The notes: generated by a model from the letters alone, not told the origin. 64,000 nt of DNA from Kribbella amoyensis (GCF_007828865.1 NZ_VIVK01000001.1:124001-188000); one strand, 5' to 3'; counted from the stretch's first letter, positions 48,463 through 60,782 are shown. Numbers and translations: made by a program.

Positions 48463-50286
48463 ATGGAATCGACCGACGAGCTGTTCACCGCACTCCGCGA
48501 GTACGTCCGCACCGAGGGCACGAAGTACCTGAAGGATCCGAACGTCTCCTCGATCGGGATCGGGTACAAGGTGCGCGACGGCAGACCGACCAAGGAGATC
48601 TCGATCCAGTTCACCGTGGCGACCAAGGCCGAGCCGGAGGCGCTCGGTGACCTGGACACCAAGGAGCTGCCGAAGTCGATCACGATCAACGGCGTCGAGG
48701 TCCCGACCGACGTGCTGGAACGGACGTACCACCCGGACTTCCGGGTCGTCCCCGAGGCCGAGGTGAGCGACCGCAAGATCCGCCTCGACCCGATCCGGCC
48801 GGGCATCAGCGTCGGCCACCCGGCGATCACGGCCGGCACGATCGGCGCCGTCGTGTATGACACCGAGACGGGCCGCCCTTGTGTGCTGAGCAACTGGCAC
48901 GTCCTGCACGGCGAACACGGACAGCTCGGTGACGTCGTCGTCCAGCCCGGCACGTACGACGACAACCGGACCGACCGGAACCAGCTCGGCCCACTCCTCC
49001 GCTCGTACGTCGGGGTCGCGGGCGACGGCGCGATCGCGGCGATCGACGGGCGCGGCGTGGACCCGTCGATCCTCGAGCTCGACGTGGCGCCGGCCGAGAT
49101 CGGTGAGCCCGAGCTGGGCGACAAGGTGGTGAAGAGCGGCCGCACGACCGGGGTCACCCACGGCATCGTCCGGCGGATCGACACGCTCGCGAAGATCGAC
49201 TACGGCGCGCCGATCGGTACGGTCGAGGTCGGTGGGTTCGAGATCGGTGTCGACCCCGGCAAGCGGCCGGCCGACGGCGAGGTCAGCAAGGGCGGGGACT
49301 CCGGGGCCGCGTGGATCTTCAAGTCCGGCAACGGGCGCGCGACCAAGGTCCTGGCCGGCATCCACTTCGCCGGTGAGGGCACGGGCGATCCGGACGAGCA
49401 CGCGCTGGCCTGTCTGCCGCGATCGCTGTTCCAGAAGCTCGGCGTGACGCTGACGAAGCCGGAGGCGGCGGCCGTGGTCACGGGGTACGACCCGGGCTTC
49501 CTGCGGACGACGTTGCCCGTGCCCACGCTCGACCCGGCGGCCGCGGCCGACGCCGTCCAGCTGAACGGCTCGGACCGGATCGACTACATGCACTTCTCGC
49601 TGACGATGAGCCGCAGTCGCCGGTTCGCCCACTGGGTGGCGTGGAACATCGACGGCGGGTCCCTGAAGAAGCTCAGCCGGACCAACATCCCCTTCGTCAA
49701 GGACCCGCGACTGGCCGCGGACGTCCAGGTCGGCGACGAGCTGTACCGCGACAACCGGCTCGACCGCGGCCATCTGGCCCGCCGCGCCGACCTGCTCTGG
49801 GGATCCCTGGAGGACGCGACCAAGGCGAACCACGACTCGTTCTTCTTCACCAACATCACGCCCCAGATGGACGACTTCAACCAGAGCACCAAGGACGGTC
49901 TGTGGGGCCGCCTGGAGGACGCGGTGTTCGCCGACGTCGACATGGACGACCTCAAGGTGAACGTCTACGGCGGCCCGGTCTTCACCGACGACGACCGCGA
50001 GTTCCGCGGCGTCAAGATCCCCCGCGAGTTCTGGAAGATCATCACCTTCACCGAAGCCGGCACCCTGAAGGCGAGCGCCTTCCTCCTCACCCAGAACCTC
50101 GACCAGCTCGAAGCCCTCGACCTGGACGAGTTCCGCGTCTTCCAGGTCAGCCTGCCCGACCTGGAATCCCGCACCAAGGTCCGCTTCGCCCCAGAACTCC
50201 ACCAAGCCGACACAGCCCCACCCGTCCCAGAACTGGCCGGCCCCCAACCCCCACTCACCGACCTCGCCGACATCGTCTGGGGTTAG
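48463..50286 (+). CDS. Trypsin-like protease fused to NucA-type endonuclease
   Basis: 607 residues, no signal peptide. Residues 1-100 form a small domain (SSIGIGYKVRDGRPTKEISIQFTV) typical in front of Nal1-like trypsins. Residues 120-335 form the trypsin fold: His146 (LSNWHVL), Asp188 or Asp195 (GDGAIAAIDG) and Ser280 (KGGDSGAAW). Residues 365-580 form a DNA/RNA non-specific endonuclease of the beta-beta-alpha-Me fold: D-R-G-H at 434-437 with catalytic His437, and Asn464 (FFTNITPQ) for the metal. Both active sites look intact. The protein could cut nucleic acid in the cytosol and must be restrained. ATG 48463 follows GGGGGG. It closes the subtilase-CHAT-sigma group. Confidence 0.9.
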   Translation: MESTDELFTALREYVRTEGTKYLKDPNVSSIGIGYKVRDGRPTKEISIQFTVATKAEPEALGDLDTKELPKSITINGVEVPTDVLERTYHPDFRVVPEAEVSDRKIRLDPIRPGISVGHPAITAGTIGAVVYDTETGRPCVLSNWHVLHGEHGQLGDVVVQPGTYDDNRTDRNQLGPLLRSYVGVAGDGAIAAIDGRGVDPSILELDVAPAEIGEPELGDKVVKSGRTTGVTHGIVRRIDTLAKIDYGAPIGTVEVGGFEIGVDPGKRPADGEVSKGGDSGAAWIFKSGNGRATKVLAGIHFAGEGTGDPDEHALACLPRSLFQKLGVTLTKPEAAAVVTGYDPGFLRTTLPVPTLDPAAAADAVQLNGSDRIDYMHFSLTMSRSRRFAHWVAWNIDGGSLKKLSRTNIPFVKDPRLAADVQVGDELYRDNRLDRGHLARRADLLWGSLEDATKANHDSFFFTNITPQMDDFNQSTKDGLWGRLEDAVFADVDMDDLKVNVYGGPVFTDDDREFRGVKIPREFWKIITFTEAGTLKASAFLLTQNLDQLEALDLDEFRVFQVSLPDLESRTKVRFAPELHQADTAPPVPELAGPQPPLTDLADIVWG

Positions 50287-50466
50287 CGGATCGCCACCAC
50301 TCACCAAGTCCCTGATTCCGGCCGATCTGAGCGCCGCGCACGCTGAAGGGTGGTGCGGGTCGACGGGCTTGGTGAGTGGTGGACGTCCGCCGTTGTGCTC
50401 GGCAGCGATGAGTTTCGCGGGGCTCGCTCGTCCCAACGGGAAATCACCGAGCGAGAGGATGGATCC

Positions 50467-51006
50467 ATGGCCAAGCTGCTGTACTCGGTCACGATGTCGC
50501 TGGACGGCTACATCGCCGGTCCCGGCGGGGACATGTCCTGGATGACGGAGTTCTTCGCCCCGAACCCGATGATCGGCGAGCTGATCCCGGACATCGGCGC
50601 CCTGCTGGTCGGGCGGACCACGTACGACGGCGACGACCCGCACAAGGACGACGAGGGCGCCGGCAAGGCGTTCGGCGGCGGCTGGGAGGGACCGCAGTAC
50701 GTCGTGACGCACCGCGTCCCCGAGCAGGCGCCCGACGGCGTGACCTTCGTCCCCGATCTCGCGACCGGGTTGGCGCGGGCGAAGGCGGCGGCCGGGGACA
50801 AGTACGTCAACGTCCTCGGCGCGGACCTCGCCCGACAGTTGGCCCGAAGCGGCGACCTGGACGAGGTGCTGACCCTGATCGCCCCGGTCCTGCTGGGCGA
50901 CGGCACCCCGCTCTTCCACGAACCGGGCGGCCGCAAGGTCAAGCTCGAACGGATCCACCAGAGCGCGGCGCCGATGGCCACCAACCTCTGGTACCGGGTT
51001 GTCTAG
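50467..51006 (+). CDS. RibD C-terminal/DHFR-like protein
   Basis: 179 residues: LLYSVTMSLDGYIAG start, ALLVGRTTYDG, YVVTHRVPEQ, KYVNVLGADLARQLARSGDLDEV and the ILLG-type end IAPVLLGDGTPLF. Same family as the gene at 29942 but only distantly similar. Substrate unknown. ATG 50467 follows GAGAGGATGG. The gene ends one base before the stop of the convergent YCII gene, leaving no room for a terminator. Confidence 0.88.
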   Translation: MAKLLYSVTMSLDGYIAGPGGDMSWMTEFFAPNPMIGELIPDIGALLVGRTTYDGDDPHKDDEGAGKAFGGGWEGPQYVVTHRVPEQAPDGVTFVPDLATGLARAKAAAGDKYVNVLGADLARQLARSGDLDEVLTLIAPVLLGDGTPLFHEPGGRKVKLERIHQSAAPMATNLWYRVV

Positions 51007-51282
51007 TCAGTAGTCCACGCAGGCGGTGAACATCACCGGCCGGACCTCGATCGCCGGATCCGGGAGGACGCGGGCGAGTTCCACGGCGCGGTCCGGCGTC
51101 TCCACGTCGACCAGGTAGTAGCCGCGGATCGCGGTCACCTCGGCGCGGCCGACGAGTTCGGCGGTGGCCGGATCGGCGAGGGTGTGGCCGGTGATGAGTT
51201 CACCGGCCTCCCCGGCGATCCGGCGGAACCGGTCGTGGTCCTCCCGGCTGGCATCGGCTTGCAGGATCAACAGGTACTTCAT
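51007..51282 (-). CDS. YCII/DGPF-domain protein
   Basis: 91 residues, one YCII domain: KYLLILQADASREDHDRF start, GELITGHTLADPATAEL, and TAIRGYYLVDVETPDRAVELARVLP followed by IEVRPVMF. In actinobacteria such small ferredoxin-fold proteins often sit next to ECF sigma factors or DHFR-like genes. The biochemical role is unknown. ATG 51282 has GGGAG in front. Confidence 0.88.
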   Translation of the reverse strand: MKYLLILQADASREDHDRFRRIAGEAGELITGHTLADPATAELVGRAEVTAIRGYYLVDVETPDRAVELARVLPDPAIEVRPVMFTACVDY

Positions 51283-51350
51283 CGCACACTCCCGTCTCGG
51301 GCTACACCCTCTGGACGGTGCCGATCCGCCGATCTTGACATCATGGGCGG

Positions 51351-51878
51351 ATGTTCCTCACCACCGAACGCCTGACGGTCCGCCGGTTCCGGGCCGACGA
51401 CGCGGCCGTGTTCGCGGCGTACCGGTCGTTGCCGGAGGTCGCGCGGTACCAGTCGTGGGACGCGCCGTACCCGCTGGACCAGGCGATCGAGGCGGTTCGG
51501 GATTTCGCCGCCGGGGATCCCGACGCACCCGGGTGGTTCCAGTACGCGATCGACCGGGACGGCGAGCTGATCGGGGACATCGGGGTCAACCTGTACGACA
51601 ACCTGCGCCAGGCCGAGCTCGGGTTCACCCTGGACCCCCGGTACCAGGGGCAGGGGTACGCGACGGAGGCTGTCGGGGCACTGATCGACCACCTGTTCCG
51701 GCAGCGTGACCTGCACCGGATCTCGGCGGAGTGCGACGCGCGGAACGGGCCGTCCGCGCGGTTGCTGGAGCGGCTCGGGTTCCGCCGGGAAGGGCGGCGG
51801 GTGGAGAACAGCTGGTTCAAGGGCGAGTGGGCCGACGACCTGCTGTTCGGGCTGCTCGCGAAGGACAGGATCAGCTGA
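51351..51878 (+). CDS. GNAT acetyltransferase, RimJ/RimL type
   Basis: 175 residues: LTTERLTVRRFRADDAAVFAAYRS start, GDIGVNLYDNLRQAELGFTL, acetyl-CoA motif DPRYQGQGYATEAVGALI, then RISAECDARNGPSARLLERLGFRREG, the conserved late block. Substrate unknown. ATG 51351 lacks a Shine-Dalgarno; CATCAT lies 6 nt upstream. The end overlaps the convergent methyltransferase by 8 bp. Confidence 0.88.
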   Translation: MFLTTERLTVRRFRADDAAVFAAYRSLPEVARYQSWDAPYPLDQAIEAVRDFAAGDPDAPGWFQYAIDRDGELIGDIGVNLYDNLRQAELGFTLDPRYQGQGYATEAVGALIDHLFRQRDLHRISAECDARNGPSARLLERLGFRREGRRVENSWFKGEWADDLLFGLLAKDRIS

Positions 51879-52638
51879 TTCCGCGGACGGCCCAGGCCCG
51901 CGCGGTCAGCCGGATCGACCCGTCGGACTCCACCGGAAGCCTTGCCCGCAAGGCGTTCCGGACCTCGTCACGCAGGTCGTCGGTCATCGTGCTCACGTAC
52001 GCCGGGGCCGCGCCCTGGCCGCCGAGGAACGGTGCCCAGTAGTCGTCGAAGTCGCGGAACACCGTGGGGACGACGATCTCCCGGCTCTCCACCTCGGCGA
52101 ACCCGGCCTCGCCGAACATCGTCTCCAACGGGTCCGGCTTGGTGAACGGGAACCGCGTCCCCTCGTCCAGGTCCCGGTGCTCCGGATCCAGCTCGCCGGC
52201 CACGTCCCAGAAGTACTTCATCAACTGCATCCCGCCGGCGTAGTCCCACACGTACGCCGCGACGGTCCCGCCGGCCTCGCGCATCCGGCGGAGCGCGCGA
52301 GCCTTGTCGGGGACGAAGTTGAGCACCAGCCCGGACACGATCACGTCGAACCGCTCGTCCAGCAAGGTCTCCGCATCACCGACGACGAACCGGGCCCGCG
52401 CGTCGGCCGTGCTCCGGCGCGCGTACTCGGCGTACTCCGGCGACCGGTCGAGCCCGACCACCTCGGCCGGGTTCGCGGTCGCGAGGATCGTCTGGCTCAA
52501 CGCCCCGGTCCCGCACCCCACGTCGAGCCACCGCAACCCCGCCGGTTGCGCGAGCCAGCCGAGGAACTCCCGCCCGACCACCCGGCTCCACCGCCCGACG
52601 TACGGCTCGTACTTGTCGCCGCTCGACCAACGCTCCAC
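51871..52638 (-). CDS. Class I SAM-dependent methyltransferase
   Basis: 255 residues from GTG 52638. This start is chosen because TATCCT lies exactly 6 nt upstream and because relatives begin at the RWSSGDKYEPYVGRWS segment; ATG 52674 would be upstream of that promoter. Motif I is LDVGCGTGALSQTIL, post-I VVGLDRSPEYAEYA, motif II FVVGDAETLLDERFDVIVSG. Resembles the ubiquinone/menaquinone-type small-molecule methyltransferases; substrate unknown. The mRNA is probably leaderless. Confidence 0.87.
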   Translation of the reverse strand: MERWSSGDKYEPYVGRWSRVVGREFLGWLAQPAGLRWLDVGCGTGALSQTILATANPAEVVGLDRSPEYAEYARRSTADARARFVVGDAETLLDERFDVIVSGLVLNFVPDKARALRRMREAGGTVAAYVWDYAGGMQLMKYFWDVAGELDPEHRDLDEGTRFPFTKPDPLETMFGEAGFAEVESREIVVPTVFRDFDDYWAPFLGGQGAAPAYVSTMTDDLRDEVRNALRARLPVESDGSIRLTARAWAVRGIS

Positions 52639-52684
52639 GCCTGCAGGATAAGGAGCGATGGCGTGTGCGGCCATGGTTCGCGGA

Positions 52685-53617
52685 TCAGCCGGTGCGGGTG
52701 GGGAGGGCGACGCCGGTGAGCGTCTCGGCGACCTGCCAGAGCCGGGCGTTGTCGGCGGCGACGAGGGCGCGAGCCGGTGGGGTCGCGATCTTGGTAGGAC
52801 CGACGAGACCGCCGGCCTTGCTGGGGCCGTAGTAGATCCCGGGTGTGGCGGCCGGGTCGGCGATGGCGTGCAGCAACGGCTCGGTGCCCTGCTCGACACC
52901 CTGCTTGGGCAACGGGTTCAGTCGCTGCGCCAGCCGCTGGGACCAGGTCAGCCCGTCCTGGCCGAGACTGGCTCCGGCGATCATCAGGTTCGTCCGGGTG
53001 AAGCCGGGGTGGGCGGCCGTGCTGAGCAGGTTCCAGCCGCGTTCCTGGGCGACCACAGCGAGCTGCTGGGCGAACATCAGGTCGGCCAGCTTCGACTGGT
53101 TGTAGGCCAGCGTCGGGCGGTACCTGCGCTGCTCCCACTGCAGATCGCCGAACTCGATCCGGCCGAAGTTCGCCGCACCGCTGGCCATCGTCGCGACGCG
53201 GGGTGCGGGTGCCGCCAGCAGGATCGGCAGCAGTCGCAGGGTGAGCGCGAACGGGCCGAGGAAGTTGCTGCCGAACTGCAGCTCGAACCCGTCCGCCGTC
53301 GTCTGCCGGGTCGGCGGGGCCATCACGCCGGCGTTGTTCACGAGTACGTCCACCGGGCGGCCGTCGGCGACCAGCCCGTCGGCGAACGCCTGGACGGAGC
53401 CGAGGTCGGCCAGGTCGATCCGGCGGACCTCGAGCTCGGCACCCGGCTGCGCGGCGAGGATCTCGGCCCGGGCGGCCTCGCCCTTCGCGGGAGTCCGGAC
53501 CGCGAGGATCACCTTGGCCCCCGCGCCGGCGAGGCGCCGCGCGGTCTCCTTACCGGTGCCGCTGTTCGCGCCGGTGACGACGGCGAGTCGGCCGGTCTGG
53601 TCGGGGACGACGTACAT
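52685..53617 (-). CDS. Short-chain dehydrogenase/reductase
   Basis: 310 residues: NAD(P)-binding [37 protein letters not shown] and the catalytic Y-x-x-x-K in [12 protein letters not shown]. The length and the N-G-F-E-L-x-F-G-x-N block fit the retinol-dehydrogenase/WWOX-like classical SDRs. Substrate unknown. ATG 53617 follows AGGAGCAG. Divergent from a TetR gene, with two strong operator palindromes between, so it is very likely repressed by it. Confidence 0.9.
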   Translation of the reverse strand: MYVVPDQTGRLAVVTGANSGTGKETARRLAGAGAKVILAVRTPAKGEAARAEILAAQPGAELEVRRIDLADLGSVQAFADGLVADGRPVDVLVNNAGVMAPPTRQTTADGFELQFGSNFLGPFALTLRLLPILLAAPAPRVATMASGAANFGRIEFGDLQWEQRRYRPTLAYNQSKLADLMFAQQLAVVAQERGWNLLSTAAHPGFTRTNLMIAGASLGQDGLTWSQRLAQRLNPLPKQGVEQGTEPLLHAIADPAATPGIYYGPSKAGGLVGPTKIATPPARALVAADNARLWQVAETLTGVALPTRTG

Positions 53618-53669
53618 GAGCTGCTCCTGGGAATTAAAAGACTGCCGGTCTGTTACGCAGCCCAAGTTA

Positions 53670-53685
53670 ACAGACCGCTGGTCCG
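53670..53685. promoter_or_regulatory. TetR operator B (imperfect)
   Basis: ACAGACC-gct-GGTCCG, matching operator C in the left half and mostly in the right half. A further half-site GGTCTGT lies at 53647-53653. Confidence 0.55.
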
Positions 53686-53691
53686 ATAACA

Positions 53692-53708
53692 ACAGACCGG
53701 TGGTCTGT
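53692..53708. promoter_or_regulatory. TetR operator C (perfect palindrome)
   Basis: ACAGACC-ggt-GGTCTGT, perfect 7+3+7 palindrome. Its last base is the first base of the TAGACT -10 box of tetR (53708-53713), so binding should block tetR transcription. Confidence 0.65.
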
Positions 53709-53719
53709 AGACTGCCGGG

Positions 53720-54385
53720 GTGACGACCTTCCTGCGAGCGCGCAACGACGAGCAGCGGGCCGAGCGGCGCCGGGCAATCCTCGCGACGGCGGCGACGATG
53801 CTGACCGAGGCACCGGTCGCACACCTGACCCTGAACGAGCTCAGCCGCCGCGTCGGGCTGGCGAAGTCGAACGTGCTCAAGTACTTCGAGTCCCGCGAGG
53901 CGGTCCTCCTCGAGCTGGGCACGACCGAGATGGACGCCTGGGCCGTCGACCTGGAGCGGGCGCTGGCTCCGCTCGATCCCCAGCAGCCCGCCGACGAGCG
54001 GGCCGCCGCACTGACCGAGGCGGTGGTGTCGACGCTGGCAGCGCGGCCGATGCTCTGCGATCTGCTCAGCGCGCAGGCCGCGGTCCTGGAGCACAACATC
54101 TCGACCGAGCTGGCGCTGCGTTTCAAGCGGGCGACGGCCGCCAACTACCAGGTCCTGCTCGGGATCGTTCTCGGCGCGCTGCCGGAGCTCGGTGACGAAG
54201 GCGCGGCGACGTTCGTCGCGACCGCGGGCATCATGGCCGGCGCGACCTGGACGCACGCCCATCCGGCCGAGGCGATCCGCGCCGCCTACCAGGCCGACCC
54301 GGCCCTCGGTCCGCTCCAGGTCAGCTTCGACCGGACGCTCCGCAGGACGCTCGACGCCACGCTCCACGGCCTTCTTCCCCGCTGA
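53720..54385 (+). CDS. TetR family regulator
   Basis: 221 residues. Helix-turn-helix: [35 protein letters not shown]. The C-terminal domain is of the kind with [12 protein letters not shown] near the end. GTG 53720 lies exactly 6 nt after TAGACT, so the transcript is leaderless. The -10 box abuts operator C, which argues for autoregulation and for joint control of the divergent SDR gene. Ligand unknown. Confidence 0.9.
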   Translation: MTTFLRARNDEQRAERRRAILATAATMLTEAPVAHLTLNELSRRVGLAKSNVLKYFESREAVLLELGTTEMDAWAVDLERALAPLDPQQPADERAAALTEAVVSTLAARPMLCDLLSAQAAVLEHNISTELALRFKRATAANYQVLLGIVLGALPELGDEGAATFVATAGIMAGATWTHAHPAEAIRAAYQADPALGPLQVSFDRTLRRTLDATLHGLLPR

Positions 54386-54438
54386 AACGGGCTGTTCCGC
54401 AACTCTCGGGGAATCCTTCGGCGGCTGGTTCCGGACCG

Positions 54439-54915
54439 TCACACGGCCTTGACGTACCGGTGGCAGGGCACCGGGATACTGCCGCCGTCGACCGCGGCCG
54501 GGTAGTCGAAGGCGCCGTCGTCGGTCCAGCCGCTGCGCTCGTAGAACCGGCGGGCCCGGGCGTTCCCGGTGGCCACGGCGAGCCACGCCTGCGTGTGCCC
54601 ACCAGCCCGGACCTGGCGCTCCGCCTCGGCCAGCAGCAGGCCCGCGACCCCCGAACCACGGTGGTCCCGGGACACGTACACCTGCTCGACCTCGGCGCCG
54701 GCCACGATCACGAACCCGGCGACCTCGTCCCCGGCCACGGCCACCGTGGTCTCGCCGAGCCGCTCCGGCACCCGGGTCTGGAACGACTCCGGGGTCCGGA
54801 CAGCGACCAGCTCGTCCGGGACGTGACCGAGGTGGCCGTCGCCCCATCCGGCGTACCAGATGGCGGCGACGGCGTCCGTGTCCCCGGTCCCGGCGGCCCG
54901 CAGCGTGATCGTCAT
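54439..54915 (-). CDS. GNAT family N-acetyltransferase
   Basis: 158 residues: [20 protein letters not shown] is a recognisable opening of this subgroup, [20 protein letters not shown] the acetyl-CoA motif, and [20 protein letters not shown] the late helix. Substrate unknown. ATG 54915 stands 6 nt after TACAGT, so the gene has its own leaderless promoter, although metH ends 27 bp upstream in the same direction. Confidence 0.87.
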   Translation of the reverse strand: MTITLRAAGTGDTDAVAAIWYAGWGDGHLGHVPDELVAVRTPESFQTRVPERLGETTVAVAGDEVAGFVIVAGAEVEQVYVSRDHRGSGVAGLLLAEAERQVRAGGHTQAWLAVATGNARARRFYERSGWTDDGAFDYPAAVDGGSIPVPCHRYVKAV

Positions 54916-54941
54916 GGCCTCACTGTACGGACCGCGGTGGC

Positions 54942-58547
<3,606 letters not shown>

Positions 58548-58552
58548 CTACG

Positions 58553-58642
58553 CCTCCAGAAATCTCCGGAGGCGCCCTTGCGATCAGGATGCAGGCCGAG
58601 CGTGGCGGACCCTCCGGACCCGTTGCAGCGCCTCTCGACCTG
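58553..58642 (-). ncRNA. SAH riboswitch in the metH leader
   Basis: On the minus strand, P2 pairs CAGGTCGAG (58642-58634) with CTCGGCCTG (58600-58592), 9 bp with one G-U. P1 pairs AGGCGC (58633-58628) with GCGCCT (58575-58570). The conserved TGCAACGG follows the 5' strand of P1, and GCAAGGGCGCC precedes its 3' end, all as in the known S-adenosylhomocysteine riboswitch. CCTCC (58572-58568), which overlaps the 3' strand of P1, can instead pair with the Shine-Dalgarno GGAGG (58557-58553), giving an ON switch: ligand closes P1 and frees the ribosome-binding site. SAH riboswitches are known in front of metH and ahcY genes. Confidence 0.85.
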
Positions 58643-58703
58643 GACGGTCCATGCTACCGGGTGGTGACACACGGCACAGAATCCCGGGACCAGTCGGTGA
58701 GAC

Positions 58704-59258
58704 TCAGCCCGACCGCACCTTGGTCGGTTCGATCAGGCCCTGCAGTGCCGGGGCGTACAGGTCGGCGAGCTGGTCCGGCTCGGTGCTCGCGAGCAGGCCG
58801 GTCTTGTTCACCGCGAGGGCGGCGCCGAGGCCGAGCAGGTGGGCCACGATCAGCTCGGCCCGGAGCTCGCGGTCCGGGCCGGTGAGGCGGCCGGCGAAGG
58901 CGCGGACCACCTGGTCGCGGAAGCGCTCCCGGATCAGGGCGCGTTCGTCACCGCTCCCGGCCGCGAAGACGACCCGGACGAGCAGGTCGGAACCGTTGTC
59001 CCGGCGCCAGCGGACCAGGGTCAGGACCGCGTGCCGGCCGAGGTCGGGGTTAGGGGCCGCGAGCAACAGTTCGGCCGCTTCGCCGAAGTCGGCGACGGCG
59101 TCGAACAACGACTCCTTGCCGCCGAAGTGCTTGACGATGAGCGAGGCGCTGACGTTCGCGTCGGCCGCGATCCCGCGCAACGTGACCGCGGCGTACGGCT
59201 GCCGCGCGAACGCCTTGCGCGCGGCCCGCAGGATCGCCGTCCGGCTCGCGTCGGTCAC
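58704..59258 (-). CDS. TetR family regulator of the MFS operon
   Basis: 184 residues. Helix-turn-helix: YAAVTLRGIAADANVSASLIVKHFGGKESLFDAV. The C-terminal domain carries VRVVFAAGSGDERALIRERF, a pattern of the TetR_C subgroup found beside efflux pumps. GTG 59258 overlaps the MFS stop (GTGA), so both are made from one mRNA. The two operator palindromes upstream of the MFS gene are its probable targets: a self-limiting efflux operon. Confidence 0.88.
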   Translation of the reverse strand: MTDASRTAILRAARKAFARQPYAAVTLRGIAADANVSASLIVKHFGGKESLFDAVADFGEAAELLLAAPNPDLGRHAVLTLVRWRRDNGSDLLVRVVFAAGSGDERALIRERFRDQVVRAFAGRLTGPDRELRAELIVAHLLGLGAALAVNKTGLLASTEPDQLADLYAPALQGLIEPTKVRSG

Positions 59259-60694
59259 GTCGGCCGGCCGGCTTCGGCGAGATCGGCGGCCGGGCGTACC
59301 GCTGCGCCCGGACGGCGGGCCGGGATCAGCAGGGTGAGACCGACGGCGGCCAGCGCGGCCAGGCCGGCGATCACGAACACGGTCAGGTACGCCGACAGCT
59401 TCGGCGCGGTCCGGCCGCTGTCGGTGAGCACGAGGTTCGTCAGCACGGTCGCCACGATCGCGCTGCAGACGGCCTGCCCGATCGTGCGCATCAACGTGTT
59501 CAGGCCGTTCGCGGCGGCCGTCTCGGTCACCGGGACAGCATGCATGATCAGGGCCGGAAGTGCCGAATACGCGACCGCGGTCCCGGCCGCGACCACGGTG
59601 GCCCCGGCCACGATGGCGGCCAGGTTCTCGCTGGTGAACAGCCGGACCACGTACCCCGCGGCCATCAGCGCGGCCGCGATCGCCAAGGTGAACCGCGGTC
59701 CGCGAGCCGCCGAGATCCGTGCCGACACAGGCGAAAGCAGCACCATCGCGACCCCACCGGGCAACAGGCACAACCCGCTCACCACGATCGATGCCCCGAG
59801 CCCGTACCCGGTCCACGTCGGCTCCTGGACCAGCTGGGCGGTGGACAACGAGTTGGCGTAGAACGCGAACCCGATCAGCAACGCGGCCAGGTTCGTGAAC
59901 AGGACAGCGGGTCGCGCCGAGACCCGGAGATCCACCAACGGCGTGGCGTTCCGCAACTCGTACAGCACCCACAACCCCACGACCACGAGCGCGCCGCCGA
60001 ACAACCCGAGGGTGAGGGCCGACGACCAGCCCCACGCGCTCCCCTTCGACACCGCGAGCAGCAGGCAGACGAGGAACGCGCTCAGCCCGAGTGCCCCGAG
60101 AACGTCGAACCGCCCGCTGGTCCGCAAGGTGGACTCGGGCACGATCAGCAGTACGAGCACGATGTCGAGCAGGCCCAGACCGGCGCAGATCCAGAACATC
60201 GCGTGCCAGTTCGCGTACTCCACCACCAGCGTCGCGGCCGGGATCCCGAACGCGGCGCCGACCCCGAGGGTGGAGCTCATCAACGCGATCGACGGGATCA
60301 CCCGCTCGGGCGGCAGTTCGTCCCGCAGGATGCTGATGCCCAGCGGGACGACGGCGACCGCGGCCCCCTGGAACGCCCGGCCCGTGATCAGCAGCGCCAG
60401 GTGCGAGCTGGTCGCGCAGAGCAGCGAGCCGAGCACCATCGAGGCCAGCGCGATCAGCAGGACCCGGCGTTTCCCGTACATGTCACCGGCCCGGCCGAGC
60501 AGCGGCGTGAACACCGCACCGGTCAGCAGCGTCACCGTGACCAGCCAGCTGACGTCCGCCGGGTGGCTGTTGGTGAGAGCGGGCAGCTCGGGCAGCAACG
60601 GCACGACGATCGTCTGCATCACCGAGACGAGCACGCCACACGAGGCGAGCGCGGCCAGGATCAGGCGCGGGTGGGCAGCGGGACGGACGGTCAA
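59255..60694 (-). CDS. MFS efflux transporter, DHA2-like
   Basis: 479 residues with about 14 membrane helices, as in DHA2 drug-proton antiporters. Motif A is LLGRAGDMYGKRRVLLIAL, and motif C appears in helix 5 (LGVGAAFGIPAATLVVEYANW). The start is TTG 60694, unusual, but no ATG or GTG gives a full first helix; GAGGA lies 13 nt upstream. Substrate unknown, probably an antibiotic-like molecule sensed by the TetR encoded next. Two operators lie 48 and 73 bp upstream. Confidence 0.88.
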   Translation of the reverse strand: MTVRPAAHPRLILAALASCGVLVSVMQTIVVPLLPELPALTNSHPADVSWLVTVTLLTGAVFTPLLGRAGDMYGKRRVLLIALASMVLGSLLCATSSHLALLITGRAFQGAAVAVVPLGISILRDELPPERVIPSIALMSSTLGVGAAFGIPAATLVVEYANWHAMFWICAGLGLLDIVLVLLIVPESTLRTSGRFDVLGALGLSAFLVCLLLAVSKGSAWGWSSALTLGLFGGALVVVGLWVLYELRNATPLVDLRVSARPAVLFTNLAALLIGFAFYANSLSTAQLVQEPTWTGYGLGASIVVSGLCLLPGGVAMVLLSPVSARISAARGPRFTLAIAAALMAAGYVVRLFTSENLAAIVAGATVVAAGTAVAYSALPALIMHAVPVTETAAANGLNTLMRTIGQAVCSAIVATVLTNLVLTDSGRTAPKLSAYLTVFVIAGLAALAAVGLTLLIPARRPGAAVRPAADLAEAGRPT

Positions 60695-60741
60695 GGCGGG
60701 GCATCCTCACGACGGACCGCGCGGTGGGCGTCCGCGCCGGG

Positions 60742-60757
60742 GTGAACAGCTGTTTAC
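60742..60757. promoter_or_regulatory. Efflux operator 1
   Basis: GTGAACAGCTGTTTAC, palindrome with one mismatched pair, centred on AGCT. Confidence 0.6.
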
Positions 60758-60766
60758 CCGTCCACA

Positions 60767-60782
60767 GTAAACAACTGTTCAC
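60767..60782. promoter_or_regulatory. Efflux operator 2
   Basis: GTAAACAACTGTTCAC, the same 16-bp motif 25 bp from operator 1, that is about 2.4 helical turns, near side-to-side on the helix. Confidence 0.6.

Noticed and set aside
48433-50958. An 841-codon open frame opposite the trypsin-nuclease gene
   Set aside because: Antisense shadow: no motif, biased composition, and the plus strand carries a complete two-domain enzyme.
29942-51006. Two DHFR-like genes (29942 and 50467) as a recent duplication
   Set aside because: They share only the fold motifs; sequences and neighbours differ too much for a recent copy.
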